Assembly (NCBI RefSeq): GCF_001723175.1
Contig: NC_064654.1
Span: forward strand, 3,100,001-3,164,000
Origin: Penicillium oxalicum
Taxonomy: Eukaryota; Ascomycota; Eurotiomycetes; Eurotiales; Aspergillaceae
Direction of reading: 5' to 3'
DNA length: 64,000 nucleotides
In this document: positions 13,784 through 25,381 of the stretch, in pieces
Layout: every line of letters begins with the position of its first letter
Numbering within the stretch: the stretch's first letter is position 1
Program-made: the position numbers and the translations under genes
Notes under the pieces: generated by a model
Databases searched by the model: none
What the model was told of the DNA's origin: nothing
Seen by the model: the letters and a program-made list of their open reading frames with translations, nothing else

Positions 13784-14699
13784 ATGGAATCATTCCTTTT
13801 CCTTTCTCTGGTCAACTCACGACACGTTTGATGACTCGTTTTATCCTCTTTTTCTTTTTTCTTTTTCCTGTTCCAATTCCACACCAAAGTTTTTTTTTTT
13901 ACATTAAAAAAATCAAATCAAATCAATTAAACCCCCCCCCCCCTCTTGGCGATAATCAAAGTATAAAGGAGATAAAAGGTCCTTCCATCTTGGAATCTGG
14001 AATAGTATGGAGAGAAAGCTATTTCCCTTCGATATAAACACAGACAGACCCAACATTCTCTTCCCCCCCCCCCCCCCCCTCTCTAGGCTTGGGAGTTGGG
14101 AGTTCGAATCCGCTGGAAAAAAAAAACAAATCCCTCCAGAACAAGCCGGACGGGTTGGAAACTTATAGAAGAGCGGTCATGTTTTCACGTGGATGCTTCC
14201 CCCCCCCCCCCCCCCCCCCCGGCGAAGTTGCAACCAAAAGGTCCTCAATTTCTAGTCCTGGCCACGTACTTGTAGGTACCTTGGTGGTTTTTGGATGGAG
14301 GGCGGGTTACCAGTAGATGCGACTCGACTGGTTATTTTCATCAGATGTACGTAGTACACATGTTCCAACCGCTCAAGGTCGGGTTATTCTTACAATCTGG
14401 ATTTTTGCATGTTATATCCCATCAAAAATAGATCGCTTTTCCAGGATGCTTTCATGCCGGGATTGGCTTGATGGGATTGCTTCGGTGATCATGCACAGCT
14501 AGACGGCCAGGTACTGATGGGGGCAATCTACAGCAAAAAGGTACTACAAAGAGGGGGGGAGGGGCAAAGAAAAGAATAAAGATATCAAAATGAAGAATGC
14601 ATTTTAAAGGAAGGTCGAAATAGTTGGTCTACATTCAATCAACAGTCGGTCCACAGTGGCCACACTGACCGGAGAAACGTCCATCTCCTCATCCCTCCC
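13784..14699. other. Convergent intergenic region with C-homopolymers
   Basis: Lies between the 3' ends of the formaldehyde dehydrogenase and inositol-phosphate synthase genes. It contains C runs of 12 (13932-13943), 17 (14063-14079) and 22 bases (14199-14220) plus several T and A runs. No gene is supported. Confidence 0.6.
14199..14220. repeat. C22 homopolymer
   Basis: Twenty-two consecutive C residues, the longest of three C runs within 300 bases in this 3' intergenic region. Confidence 0.95.
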
Positions 14700-16379
14700 C
14701 TAGAACAGCTTGTGCTCCAGAGTCATCTCCGACTCAGGCTGGAGACCCACGCAGGCACGGAAGATGTTGATCAAAGCCGATCGCTGCTTGCCCAGAGCGT
14801 TGACCACGGGGGTACCGGGAGGCGTCAGAGGAGCCTTGAGCATGTAGCTGAGCACGCTCAACACGCTGTGGAAGCCCTTGTACTCGGCCGACTCCGAGTC
14901 CGCCTTCCAGCTGACACGAGTCATCATCTCGGCCAAGACGACCAGGTCAATGATCAGAGGGGAGGCCAGGAGCGAGTCCTCGCAGATGTTGAACAGGCTG
15001 ATGGTCTGGTGGCCGCCCATGAAGATCTCGGCGTAGTACTCGTCCAGAGCGCGCTTGTTGTCACCCACGGCAGGCATGTACTTGATCACGACGGTGTGGT
15101 CGGGATGCTCATCCTTGGCGTACAGGAGGTGGTTGGCCGCGACCATGTCGTCCACCACGTTGGACTTGGAAATCTCCTTGGAACGGAACTGCTTCTGCGA
15201 GCTCAGGTTCTTGCCGTCGTTGTTGCCCAGGTGGTTGTAGCTGGCAATGGAGGTGAGCTTGATACCGGCGTTGATCAGGAAGTCCACCAGAGCGGACTTC
15301 ATCTTGGTCTGACCCGACTTGAAGTCGTCACCGCCGATAAAGGCGCCCCGCTGCTCCGCCAACTGCAGCGCACCGGGAACAAAGGTGTTCTGGGGCGAGC
15401 CGTTGATGAAGGGAGCGTTCTCCAGAATACAGGCCACCGCAAAGACGGTGGACGGGGAGACCTCCTCGTGGCCACTCTTGATCGAGTTGATCAAGTTCTC
15501 GGCAGTGTCGTTGACGCCCGGCACCAGGTCCGCATAGCGTTCGGTGTTGGCCGTCCACATGACAATGACCTTGTCGAGACCGTTCTTGGCCTTGAAGTCC
15601 CTGCAAGAAAGAGTTAGACTCGCCGCTTCCCCGATTTACTTTTTCTGGACCACTGCGTCTCGTGTTGCGAAGGGAATTACTCACCGAATGTCCTTCTGGA
15701 TGTGCTCCACGTGAGCCCAGGAGGCCTTGGTACCCTCAATGACGTTGTCGGCACGGTCCTCCTGGTTGGCGGCAATGAAGTCCGGGTAGTAGATACTGGG
15801 CAGGGGCTTCATCTCGGCCATTTCCTTGCGGACCATGGCCTTGAGGCTGGGTTCCAACACCTGAGCACGGTCCATCGAGGCCGCGAGATCGAGGCTGCTG
15901 ATGTCCCAACCGCCCACGACGAGGTCGTTGGGGTGGACCATGGGAAGCAAGTCCCGGAAGGGAATGTTGATTTCCTCACCGGTCTGAGCGTCGGTGCCCA
16001 GCTTCACGGTCGAGCTCATGACAATAGAACCGTAGTAGTTGGCATTCTGCTTGCCCTCGCGGGTCTCCCAGGAGAGGCCGCGGCGATTGGCAATGATACC
16101 GGCGGTGACGGTGGAACCATTGTTACCACCCCAACCGACCAGCATCATACCCACCTTGCCGACCTTACGGTCGACCTTGAAGTGGTAGTCGATCGCCTTG
16201 GGAGTTGCCACCAACTTGTTGTCGGCGGTCCGGGTGATCTCAGTGGTCTGGTAGGCATAGCGACTCTTGATCTCATCGTCCGTGTAGACTACGTTGGGAG
16301 ACTGGACGGTGAACAGAGGAGAGGCGTCTGGGCGAGCCGACCCGTTCAAGGGAGCATCCGAGTTTGCGTGAGGAGCCAT
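14700..16379 (-). CDS. ino1: Inositol-3-phosphate synthase
   Basis: Two exons, 16379-15685 and 15600-14700, 531 residues, the standard fungal length. The enzyme converts glucose-6-phosphate to 1D-myo-inositol-3-phosphate using tightly bound NAD+, the first and committed step of inositol synthesis for phosphatidylinositol, GPI anchors and inositol phosphates. The NAD-binding [12 protein letters not shown] motif is near residue 85. The catalytic half contains [25 protein letters not shown] and [10 protein letters not shown]. The intron (GTGAGT donor, TTGCAG acceptor) splits the arginine of HIQKDIR-DFKAK in frame. Base composition is coding-biased enough to leave long open frames on the opposite strand (14712-15617 and 15702-16478), which are not genes. 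Confidence 0.97.
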
Positions 16380-19300
16380 TGCGTTTCACAAGGATTCGTG
16401 GGAGTGGCGTGGCGTGCAAAGAAGAAAAGTAGATTCAATCAAAGCTCAGGATGGATTTACTGCGAGAATAATGCGTAATCCGATGCCCCTCCACGCTTGG
16501 AAGTGCGTCGGCCGTTGAACGGGTGGTGCCGCCTGTTTGAAGACGTTAGCCGGAGATCCTTCTGAGCATTGTCAAGAGATACTGGGCAAGCACGAGCGGT
16601 CCCTGGAGCCCCAGGTGCCATGGCGGATCTGGTCCAGCCACACACGCCCAAAATAAGAGGGTAAGGCGAGGCAGGTGGTTCCCCTGTTGCATGCATCTCG
16701 AAGAGGGAGGGGGAGGATATAACTTACGAGTTCAGCTGTGTGGCGAAAATTTTGACGGCTGTATGTGATCACTGTCTCGAGGAGAAGTGATCGAACCTAC
16801 TGACAAGGCTTATACGAACCGAAAAAATTGACTGGGGAGAGTGGTGATTCGAGTAGGGGAAACGAAACGGTGGTGAGGATGGAAAGTATGGTGGGGGGGG
16901 CAGGAACCAGCTTAAATAACCGCCAGTCTGGTCAGCTCCCCCTTCGCTGCCCGCTTTCCCGCACGAGACTCCAATTGAGAGCTCCTCCGCCTTGGGGACC
17001 TCCGGACTTTTGATTGCGGTGCATCTGGTGGGAAAAGATTCTGCTGGTCTGCGCATCCCCAGTTCCGCTCCGGAACTGAGTTCCCCCCCCCCTTTTTTTT
17101 ATTTGTTTTTATTTTATGGTGGGTTGGAAATTTTTCTTATCATCTCCACTCCGTTTTTGTCAGACTGGGCTTGCCATTGAGTCGAGGTGGATTGGATGGG
17201 ATATAGGATAGGTCCTTGGGCCACCGGATAGATGACGACCTTGCACATCTCTCGCGGGTCATATTAGGATTCTAACATGTGCATGTCCGGATGTCGCATG
17301 GTCTGCCCGCAGTCAAGAGCGCTTGGGGCGGTTTGCGGTGAGGGTGAAGGTTACTGTCAGCAAGCGACGACAAGCTACGTGGATATGCCGGTCAAAATGG
17401 GGAGAGTGCAATGGCTACAGTCTTGCGCTGGAGAATGTGGCTCCCTTGGATGAGTTGAAGGGACTGCCTGTGCCTGGTCTTCCTAGATTGCATGCGGACG
17501 ATTTGTATCGGGTCCCGGGGCATAAGTGGAACCGGTGAAAGGGTGCTCCCCCACCAGGTCGAGATGACCTGCACATTCACGGTAGCAGGCGCTCACTGCT
17601 GCAGTAGAGTCAATATTCCATAGCCATCCCCTGTCCCCGAGGTCATTGATGGGTTCTTCTCGTGTCTCAATGCGATTCTCGAAGCCGGTGTCGTCTGGAC
17701 TCGATCCTGACTGACAATACAACAACGGCATGCAGCTGGAGACCTCCGAATGGGATGTCACTGGGCGTGATTCTATGCCATGACTTGTCCAATTGTCCAG
17801 TTGCCCACGCTCCAGTGTACGCATCCACACTCGATCTTCATCCGAGCCAGCGGTACACCCGACGCGGGCATGTGGCATATGTGCAATGTACATGACCACA
17901 TGCATAGCGAGTATGGAGTTCATTCCCAAATGGTCAAGTTGCTTCCCGCTCTCTGCTGAGGCTCCACTATCGCAAGACCGAGCTAGAACTCTTTCGGTCT
18001 TGTCATCGCTTGCTCTCTTCTTCGTTCGGTTGTCAGTGGTCTCTCGGAGCGACCCTGGGACGCCTCTCGCTTCTCTGGCCACGGTACACTGGGGCAGAGA
18101 AGGTTGTGACCTGGAACCCCCCCCTTTTTTTTTCCCTCGTTTTTCGAAGTCAAGTCGTACGGTAATTCTCAGCCTAGTCGGGTAAATTGTATGGCGCAAT
18201 TCGGCTATCCGAGGTCCTTGGGGCACGTTGCTCCCAACACAACGCAGGAGGGATGAAAAATAAACTTGAAAAGATAAAACCAGGTTCACCATCAATTTTG
18301 CTGTGATGGGAGTGAGCGAGGCACCTCGTTTCTACATTTCCTCAGGGACTAGCAGGAATGAAGGATCACCCAGTGCTCCCTTTCTCACGAGCACCGCTGT
18401 CCTGCAACGTGCGTCGTATACTGATGGACATTGCGGCGCAGAACATCTGCCCACTGGGCCATGCCCAGCTTGGGTAATTGTGTGGTCCGCCTATCGTCAC
18501 TCCCCATCGGAACGCCTCGGACGCGAACCAGCGGATGATCCGTGCTTTGCATCCGGCGGGGGCCACCGTCGGAGACGGGCAATCAGATCCTCTACTGCAT
18601 GTCCTGAACCAGTCCTGGTGGAAGGCCAGAGTTGGGACCGGTCGCGATTCGTGACAACTCAGCCATGTCCACGGGCATGGCACCGCCCAGGGGCACGATA
18701 GCCACGTTACTGGGCATTTCATTCGTTCCCAGAGGAGGTTTGTTCCGTGGCGTCAGAATGGCGGTCTGCATGTCCGGTCCAGTCTTGACTTTAGGATGAC
18801 CGTATCTCGGCTGCTGTCGATCAGGTGCCTCCTGCCCTCCAAATTGGATATGGACGATGGTCAACGAAAAGTGGTGAAAGATGGAACCATACTGTAGTCA
18901 AGCCAGACCGCGACAGTCACCGCATCTTGGAGGATAGTGATTGGTTTTCAACGTTGCAAATGACCTCCATTTCATCGAGACCAAGAAAGCTGCTACGGCA
19001 TTCGATCAAATGTATGACCTCTGCTTCTCTTCGTGATGAGAGATGTACAGGGACTGCCCGAGAAGCGAATACAAACTTGAGGCCTTTCCACGAAGAATCG
19101 CGTTCATCAGCGTAAGGCGGAGCCAATCCCTTCGCATAAGCAGATCAGAAGCCATCATACTATCACGGCGATGTCCTGAGGAGCACATCGTGCCTTCTAG
19201 GTGTATCTCACTAAGGTACTCACACCCGACATTGATCCAGACTCATCGGCGCATGGAGGTCACAGTCATGTCCACGTCCAACATGGTTTGCTGAAACCAT

Positions 19301-19959
19301 CACATACAACTCTTAAGACAGAGTCGCGCAGACCGAGACTCGATCAGGCTGATTAATCGAAGCAATCTCCTTCTGGGCCTCATACATTCTCAAGGGTGTG
19401 AAATAAGCTCTTCTCCCTCGACTGCGGCTCGACCAAGTCACTCTTGCATGGTCCACAATTCCTGTCGGTCGATACAGGTATGAGGGCAGGGAAAGTGTGA
19501 TTGCCAGACATGATGCTCCTGTCGTCCACGAAACCACTTGTATCGTATATGAACGACTAGGCGTCTCCGACGGACTCAGCAGGTCAATATCTGGTGCGCC
19601 TGGGGCTACGGCCGGTATGCAGGTACTCCCAAATATCCACCATGACTTCCTTGCCGTGAAATTCAAACAAAATGGTGGAAAAGGTTGTTCAGGAGATAGA
19701 GATTGGCCTCATCAGTATGAGAATCAAGTGCGAAGGGCCAGACCAGAGCACAGCAATCCACGTGCCTCACTGTCACAAACCCGCGCGTCACGGGCTCTGG
19801 ACTTTAACGATAGCAAACATTAACCAGCACGATCTTCGATTGAGTGCTTCTCAATTTGTTCTCTCCATTCTTCCAACCACATCCAACGACAGCCGCTACG
19901 CAACGATTAGTGGTTGTCATTTTCTACTTTTTTTTGATCTTGATCAAGTACGCGCAGCC
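16380..19959. other. 3.6 kb stretch without a supported gene
   Basis: Upstream of inositol-phosphate synthase (minus) and of the MYND gene (plus). The longest frame is on the minus strand from an ATG at 18292 to 17483 (about 269 codons). Its composition is irregular and it has no recognisable motif or family, so it is not called. Short C and T runs occur near 17080-17100 and 18118-18130. Confidence 0.45.
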
Positions 19960-21213
19960 ATGTTGAGTGCCTTGATTCGCCCGTCTTTTCTCCGTCGAGG
20001 GTATGGGGTGTTTACTCCCTTTGGCCTGGGACTAGTCATTGGCCTGTTGATCCCCAAACTCATTCGAAGTGCCAACCGACTCGTCCGTGGTCCTTTCTCC
20101 CCCGTCAAACTCACTGTTGAAAACGTTATCAGTGACAACGATCCGGTGGAAAGCTTGGTGGGTGAGCTCTCAGCCACCGATCTGTCAAGCAAAGACTTGT
20201 CAGCCCCAGGTGACAATTCTGAAGTCCATGACGCGAAGATCACAACTATTGAACCCCAGGGTCCCAGCTTTGATATCAAAACAGCTAAGCCCCAGCCCGA
20301 GAGCAACCGCGTCTCTTCTGCCCAGGATATCAAACCAGTCACCCAGACCAAGATGACACCCTCAAACAAGAAAGTTCAAATGGATGAGGCCAAGAAGACA
20401 ACTGCACAAGTTGCGTCCTCAGTGCAGAAAGTCGAATCGCCAGAAGCTCTACCCAAAGTGACTGCAAACCCGCCAGACGTGCCTCCTTGCGCAGTAGATG
20501 GCTGCAACAAGCCAGGCACTCTTCTCTGTGGAAGCTGCGATGAGCCCAAGACTCGATACTGCGGCTCGGCATGCCAAAAGCAGCACTGGACCATCCACAA
20601 GCGTGACTGCGTGGGAGCTCAAAAACACAACTGCTTCATCATCCGCGCCGCCTCTCCCCCTGGAAGTACGAGCCTCGCCGATCGAATCGAAGGCTTCTGT
20701 CTACAGTCATACGGTACCGAGTGGGGCGAAATAGAAGAGTTGAAGCGCAAACTGGACTGGCCTGCCGTCAAGGAAGCGGGAAAGTTCTACCCTCATCAAG
20801 AGAGTGTCGACGATTGGTACTTTTACATGTACGCTTCTACCGCTAGTGGGCTGCCCGTCAACGATATCGCGACACGATGCTCGCACAATCATAGGGTGAT
20901 TCGTGGTGATGTTGCGGTTGTTCGATCTGGTCCGGCGGATTATGTCAACTACGAGGCGCTTTTTAGCAAGACGGAGCTAGTGAAGACGATCAATTATTAC
21001 AGAACCGCTGACCCCGAGCATGTCTTTGCCGCACGAGAGTCAAGTCGTTTCTTCAGGCGCTTCCGTTTTCTGGGGGAATCGCGTTGGTCACTCCGTACCC
21101 TGTTTATTGAAGCTTCAAGTAGGGGACACGCTTTGTCGCTGAAGGGGGGGAAGAAGAGAGAGGGAGGTGGCAATCACTTCAGCCAGGAGACAGGAAGAGA
21201 TATCAACTGTTAG
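19960..21213 (+). CDS. MYND zinc-finger protein with N-terminal membrane segment
   Basis: One exon from the ATG at 19960 gives 417 residues. The frame stays open upstream to 19672, but that extension lacks protein character and the start at 19960 directly precedes the hydrophobic segment. Residues about 13-30 (YGVFTPFGLGLVIGLLIPKL) form one membrane helix or a mitochondrial anchor, flanked by arginines. A low-complexity middle follows. Near residue 176 begins a MYND finger with C-x4-C, C-x2-C, C-x3-C and H-x3-C spacing (CAVDGC, CGSC, YCGSAC, HKRDC). MYND fingers bind short proline-containing peptides. The C-terminal 150 residues resemble no domain I can name, and no SET domain is visible. The last 40 residues are of doubtful quality; a missed 3' intron is possible. 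Confidence 0.75.
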   Translation: MLSALIRPSFLRRGYGVFTPFGLGLVIGLLIPKLIRSANRLVRGPFSPVKLTVENVISDNDPVESLVGELSATDLSSKDLSAPGDNSEVHDAKITTIEPQGPSFDIKTAKPQPESNRVSSAQDIKPVTQTKMTPSNKKVQMDEAKKTTAQVASSVQKVESPEALPKVTANPPDVPPCAVDGCNKPGTLLCGSCDEPKTRYCGSACQKQHWTIHKRDCVGAQKHNCFIIRAASPPGSTSLADRIEGFCLQSYGTEWGEIEELKRKLDWPAVKEAGKFYPHQESVDDWYFYMYASTASGLPVNDIATRCSHNHRVIRGDVAVVRSGPADYVNYEALFSKTELVKTINYYRTADPEHVFAARESSRFFRRFRFLGESRWSLRTLFIEASSRGHALSLKGGKKREGGGNHFSQETGRDINC

Positions 21214-21402
21214 AATAGCAGGATAGCAGGAAACTGAAAGAATTACACACTGAAAGAGTATTTAAATATGACAACGAAGCCAGTCCCTCACAAGCACTGT
21301 ACAGCTAAGTATTTTCCGTGCCTCCGAGTTTAGTTTGAACAGACAATTATGATGACCAGAGTACATGCACAACTATAGCCCACATTGATTTCTCAGATTG
21401 AC

Positions 21403-23283
21403 CTATTCGGGAATCCTCAAGACCACACGCCCTTCAATTTCCGAATTCTCCAGACGCTTCAAAACGTCCACAATCTCGACCAGATCGTACACCTCCACTC
21501 GCGCCTGAATATCGCCCGCCACCGCCAGTTCCATTAATTCATCCATTTCCGCTTTGCTTCCGGCGGAATTCCCCACAATCGTGAGACCTGTCAGTAGGGC
21601 AAAAGTCAGGATTCAAGCGCACAACCATATGATCATCCCTGCCATCACCGTGCCACCTCGTAATTGCATCTATAGCGGGAGATATGGCATCATTTTCTTT
21701 CCTTTCCTTCCCTTGCCCCCCCCCCCCCTTCTTCGCTCAATCAATGCACTATCTTATCGGATCAAACATACCTTTCACAATCATATCAAAAGGCGTAGCA
21801 GGCAACCTGAACGGGGTATTTGGAATCCCCACACAGACGAGCGTACCCAGACGACGCAGCATTTGCATACTTTGCTCATACGCTTTTTCACCATTAGCCG
21901 TGCAGATCACGGCGTGAGCACCTAGATCGCGAGTGGCTGCTTTGACGGCCTCGACAATATCGACTTGGGTAAAATCGAAGAATTCGGCGGCGCCGAGCTC
22001 AAGACAGAGCTTTCGTTTATTTTCTCCTCTGTGTGGTGTGAGTGTTTGTTGAAGTGGCACCGGTTGATCCCGTTTTGTCTTTCTTTTTTGATGTTTCTGT
22101 TATATTTCAAGGGGATATTCAGCAGACACTGACTGACCTGTCGATGGCGAGGACCTTGAGTCCCTTTTTTGCTGCAATTTGAACACCCCTTGAAACAGGG
22201 AGAAAAAAGGTAAGTTTGTCAAATCAAAAAGAGAAGAAAAGGCGTTGCGGCGCGGAGCAGCAGAATAGTATATCGAATCGCAGCTTACATGTGTCCCAAG
22301 CCTCCTCCTGCTCCGAGAATGACGATTGAGTCGCCTGGGCGTGTTTTGGTTTTCTTGATCGAGGAATACATGGCAATACCGGCTAGATGAAAAAAAAAAA
22401 GTGAAAAATGAGTACAGATATCAGGTGGCAATTACCTAAAAGTCCAGTAGAAGATCGTACCGCATAGCAAAGGAGCCGCTGTGTCAGGAGCCAATTCCGG
22501 CGGAATCTTTGTAGCATGAATTGCTGGACTGACGAGGTATTCTGAAGAGAGCCATGTTTGGTTCAGCAAGTGCACATCGACAAGACAAAATATCAATTTC
22601 AGAAGTGTATGAGATAACTTACGCTGAAAAGTCCCGGGAACATTCTTCGAGAAAGAAATATCAGCATGGATAGGGAAGAATAACGAAGGTGGCCAGTAAA
22701 ATATGGAAATGAAAGAAGCGTATGCCCAAGAACCTACCGCTCCGGCATTCTTCTGGTAAGGACAAGATGTGTGGTTGATCTCACAGATCTCGCATTTGAG
22801 ACAGGAGCTATAGAGCCATCTGAAATTTATTCAAAGTCAATACCAGAGCCTTGTGGTGTCATTAGGTGGGGGAGGACTAGAAATATGGAAATAAATTCAC
22901 CTGATGCCCACCCGATGTCCCAACCATTCTTTCTCGTCCAAATTAGAGCCGACTAAAGATAGTTCAGATCAATTAGAGTTGCCAGCAGCACTGGAAAGCT
23001 CCGTGAATATGCATTGAGATGAAATCTTCTCCTCTCTGTATATTCACTTACCCGATACAATCTTCCCCACCCCCTCATGACCCGCAACATCAGTCAACAT
23101 GGGAGTGTCCCCACGAATGCTGTGAACATCACTGTGACACACCCCCGAGTACTCCAATTTGACCAGAACTTCACCATCACCCGGCTTCGGCACCGGATGC
23201 GTCTTACTGATGTGGACCGTCAGAGATCCATCCGGTCCCGAAGGCGGGATGGCTGCTGCAATTTGAGTAGATGGGATGACCAT
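21403..23283 (-). CDS. Zinc-dependent alcohol dehydrogenase, yeast ADH1 type
   Basis: Nine coding exons could be joined in frame: 23283-23052, 22952-22901, 22819-22738, 22644-22623, 22541-22461, 22382-22289, 22188-22138, 22028-21772 and 21587-21403, for 351 residues, the usual size of tetrameric fungal ADHs. It interconverts primary alcohols and aldehydes with NAD(H). Visible are the catalytic-zinc motifs YSGVCHSD and GHEGVGK, the structural-zinc cysteines of CLKCEICEINHTSCP, and the NAD-binding GAGGGLGHM turn. Exon 4 is only 22 bases (NVPGTFQ). The start at 23283 gives MVIPSTQIAAA, a normal N-terminus. Physiological direction (ethanol use or formation) cannot be told from sequence. It is not closely related to the class III ADH in this window. 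The last intron includes a 13-base C run. Confidence 0.92.
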
Positions 23284-23909
23284 GATGTATACGGGGAGAA
23301 AGTGTTTCAAAGATCTGGAACGGTCTCTGTCGGCCTCAATGTCTGAGCTTCCTGAGCTGCATGAGCGGAAGAGTCAATGCGCAAGGATGCAAGAAGATAG
23401 AAGCAGGTGTAGTCAGGACGAGGAAAATGAACAACAGTCCGTCATGCAGCACCTGGTCTTTTTAGATGCGGTCGAATGCGGGGGTGACATGACGCTTATC
23501 TTTGAGAAGACAAGATAACCGAAAATTGGCCCCAATTTGGAGAAAGCCCCGTATCCTTCAAGTCATGTTCGAGTCTTTTCCGAGCTTCTGTCTACCCGAA
23601 AAGGCACTCGGCCTGCGTATATTGAAATCACACAGAAAGACATCTCCAGGGTCCTTGAGAATGTTGCCCTCCGGCTCTTGTATTAACCAATTATCCTGTT
23701 CATCATCTCCTATCCACAACTCAAAAAATAACAATATAAGACAAGGTCTCTGTCCGTCCGATGCAGAGACGAATGGAAAAAGGAATATGGCTCCTCAGAA
23801 TGCAGCAAAACAGCTCCGACAGCACGAGCAAAATAAGCAAAATGAAGGGTAATCATGTGTCGAATCGAAAATCAAGGGAAACCTGAAAAGCAGATGATTA
23901 AAGCATGAT
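23284..23909. other. Intergenic region, adh upstream and arl1 downstream
   Basis: Promoter of the minus-strand alcohol dehydrogenase and 3' flank of arl1. Nothing coding is seen. Confidence 0.5.
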
Positions 23910-24802
23910 TTACGCGTTCTCGGCCTCGATAGTTTGCTGTGAAAAGACAAGGGGGTCAGCATACGCAAGAATGAAAAAAAAGACGCAGAATGGCAGAGTC
24001 GTTCAGATCTTGTAAGAGTACCAGGTGTACATACCACAAGCCAGTCCATGCCTTCATTGATTCCCTTGCCATCAATGGCGGAACAGGCTACAATACTCCA
24101 GTTTCGATCCCGAAGTTCACCCAGCTTCAACGCCTCGGATATCTCACCAGCGCCCTTGGCTCCTGGCTGGTCTTGCTTGTTGGCAAACACCAGCAGCGCT
24201 GCATCTCGAAGCTCTTCTTCGTTCAGCATAGCTGCGAGCTCATCGGCCGCAGTCCCCAGTCGTTCTATGTCCGTCGAGTCGATAACAAAGATAACGGCAG
24301 CTGTGTTCGCGTAGTAGCACCGCCAATAAGGGCGAATCGATGTTTGGCCACCGAGATCCTAAAAATAGAAAAAAATATGAACACGGTCTGATGAGAAGGG
24401 CATGGATTGCGGATGCAAAGACACTTACCCAGACATTCAGATTCAAATTCTTGTATGTGACCGACTCGACGTTGAATCCGATTGTCGGAATCGTTGTCAC
24501 GACTTCCCCGATCTACAGGGCCACTGGTCAGAATCCTGGTGCTTGCCCAAAAATAATCGATCGCCTGTCTTAGAAGGAGACCTGCGCATCCTACCTTGAG
24601 CCTGTAAAGAAGCGTTGTCTTTCCGGCATTGTCCTATATCCACCAAACGGCCGTCAGCTTTCCGATCATGCACATCATAGTCGCCCCAAGGTCGGCCGAC
24701 CCATTGACATGGACACTGGATGCGTACAAGACCAAGGATCAGAATTCGAATTTCCTTTTTCGCCCAGACAAGGGACCAAAGGCGTGACAACGAGCCACCC
24801 AT
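23910..24802 (-). CDS. arl1: Arl1, ARF-like GTPase of the Golgi
   Basis: Five exons: 24802-24728, 24633-24595, 24512-24429, 24358-24035 and 23936-23910, 182 residues. Arl1 is a small GTPase that recruits GRIP-domain golgins to the trans-Golgi. It begins MGGSLSRLW, with glycine 2 available for myristoylation. The nucleotide-binding motifs are all present: P-loop GLDNAGKTT, switch [16 protein letters not shown] at switch II, NKQD and CSAIDGKG. Short exons of 39 and 27 bases ([13 protein letters not shown] and the C-terminal QTIEAENA) are needed for a complete protein and have good splice signals. The sequence fits Arl1 better than Arf1 or Arl3, but the choice rests on recollection of the families. 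It diverges from arp8 across 579 bases. Confidence 0.93.
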
Positions 24803-25381
24803 TTTTCTTGAGATTCGAGGCTTTCTTTCAAAGTTGCGTTTATCGCAAGGTGCGGGTATCTGGCGACCAGAACGGGGACTTGGTATAGCTTTCGACCGGG
24901 GGGGGGGCAAGAGCCACGATTTTGTTGGCAAGAGGACCAAGTGCTGCAACAGGGCGTCGAGGAATCACACTGAAGTTACTTTGCGACGAGACCAAGAGCT
25001 GGATCAGAGAGTCAAGCTGAGATAGAGGTGTTGCGAAGGTGGCGATCGACCTGCCCGTGGGCAATCTGCCTGTGCGCTCGGGCGGTCAATCGGAGATACG
25101 GTTGACTGGCGCCACTATTCATGGATAGACCTCGCGCTTCCCGGCTAGGACATGAACCTCCTCCTTCAAGCACCTTTCACAGCCCTAATCTGTCCAATTA
25201 CCACGGACATTCCGACCTTTTTTTTTCCTCGGTTTTCCCGCTGGAGCTTCAACCATATTCACCAAATTGGAGCAGAATCCGCATCAAATCAAACGCATTG
25301 CGCTCCCTGCGTGGAATCGAAAGCTCAACTGGAACTGACCGCGGCACAGTCAGACGGCCATCGAGGGCATATTTTTTCAAA
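24803..25381. promoter_or_regulatory. Shared upstream region of arl1 and arp8
   Basis: A 579-base head-to-head interval. It includes a G run of about 10 near 24898 and a T-rich stretch near 25221 on the arp8 side. Specific factor sites cannot be assigned. Confidence 0.5.

Noticed and set aside
14092..14113. GTTCGAATCC, a perfect tRNA B-box word, near 14101
   Set aside because: The 70 bases upstream are dominated by a C17 run and cannot fold into tRNA arms. No A-box at the right distance and no downstream T run.
14712..16478. Two long plus-strand frames (301 and 258 codons) opposite inositol-phosphate synthase
   Set aside because: They are antisense to the exons of a certain gene and consist of Val/Gly/His-rich shadow sequence.
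17483..18292. 269-codon minus-strand frame in the long intergenic stretch
   Set aside because: It has no recognisable domain and uneven composition, including translated homopolymers (KKKGGG), and no splice or promoter support.
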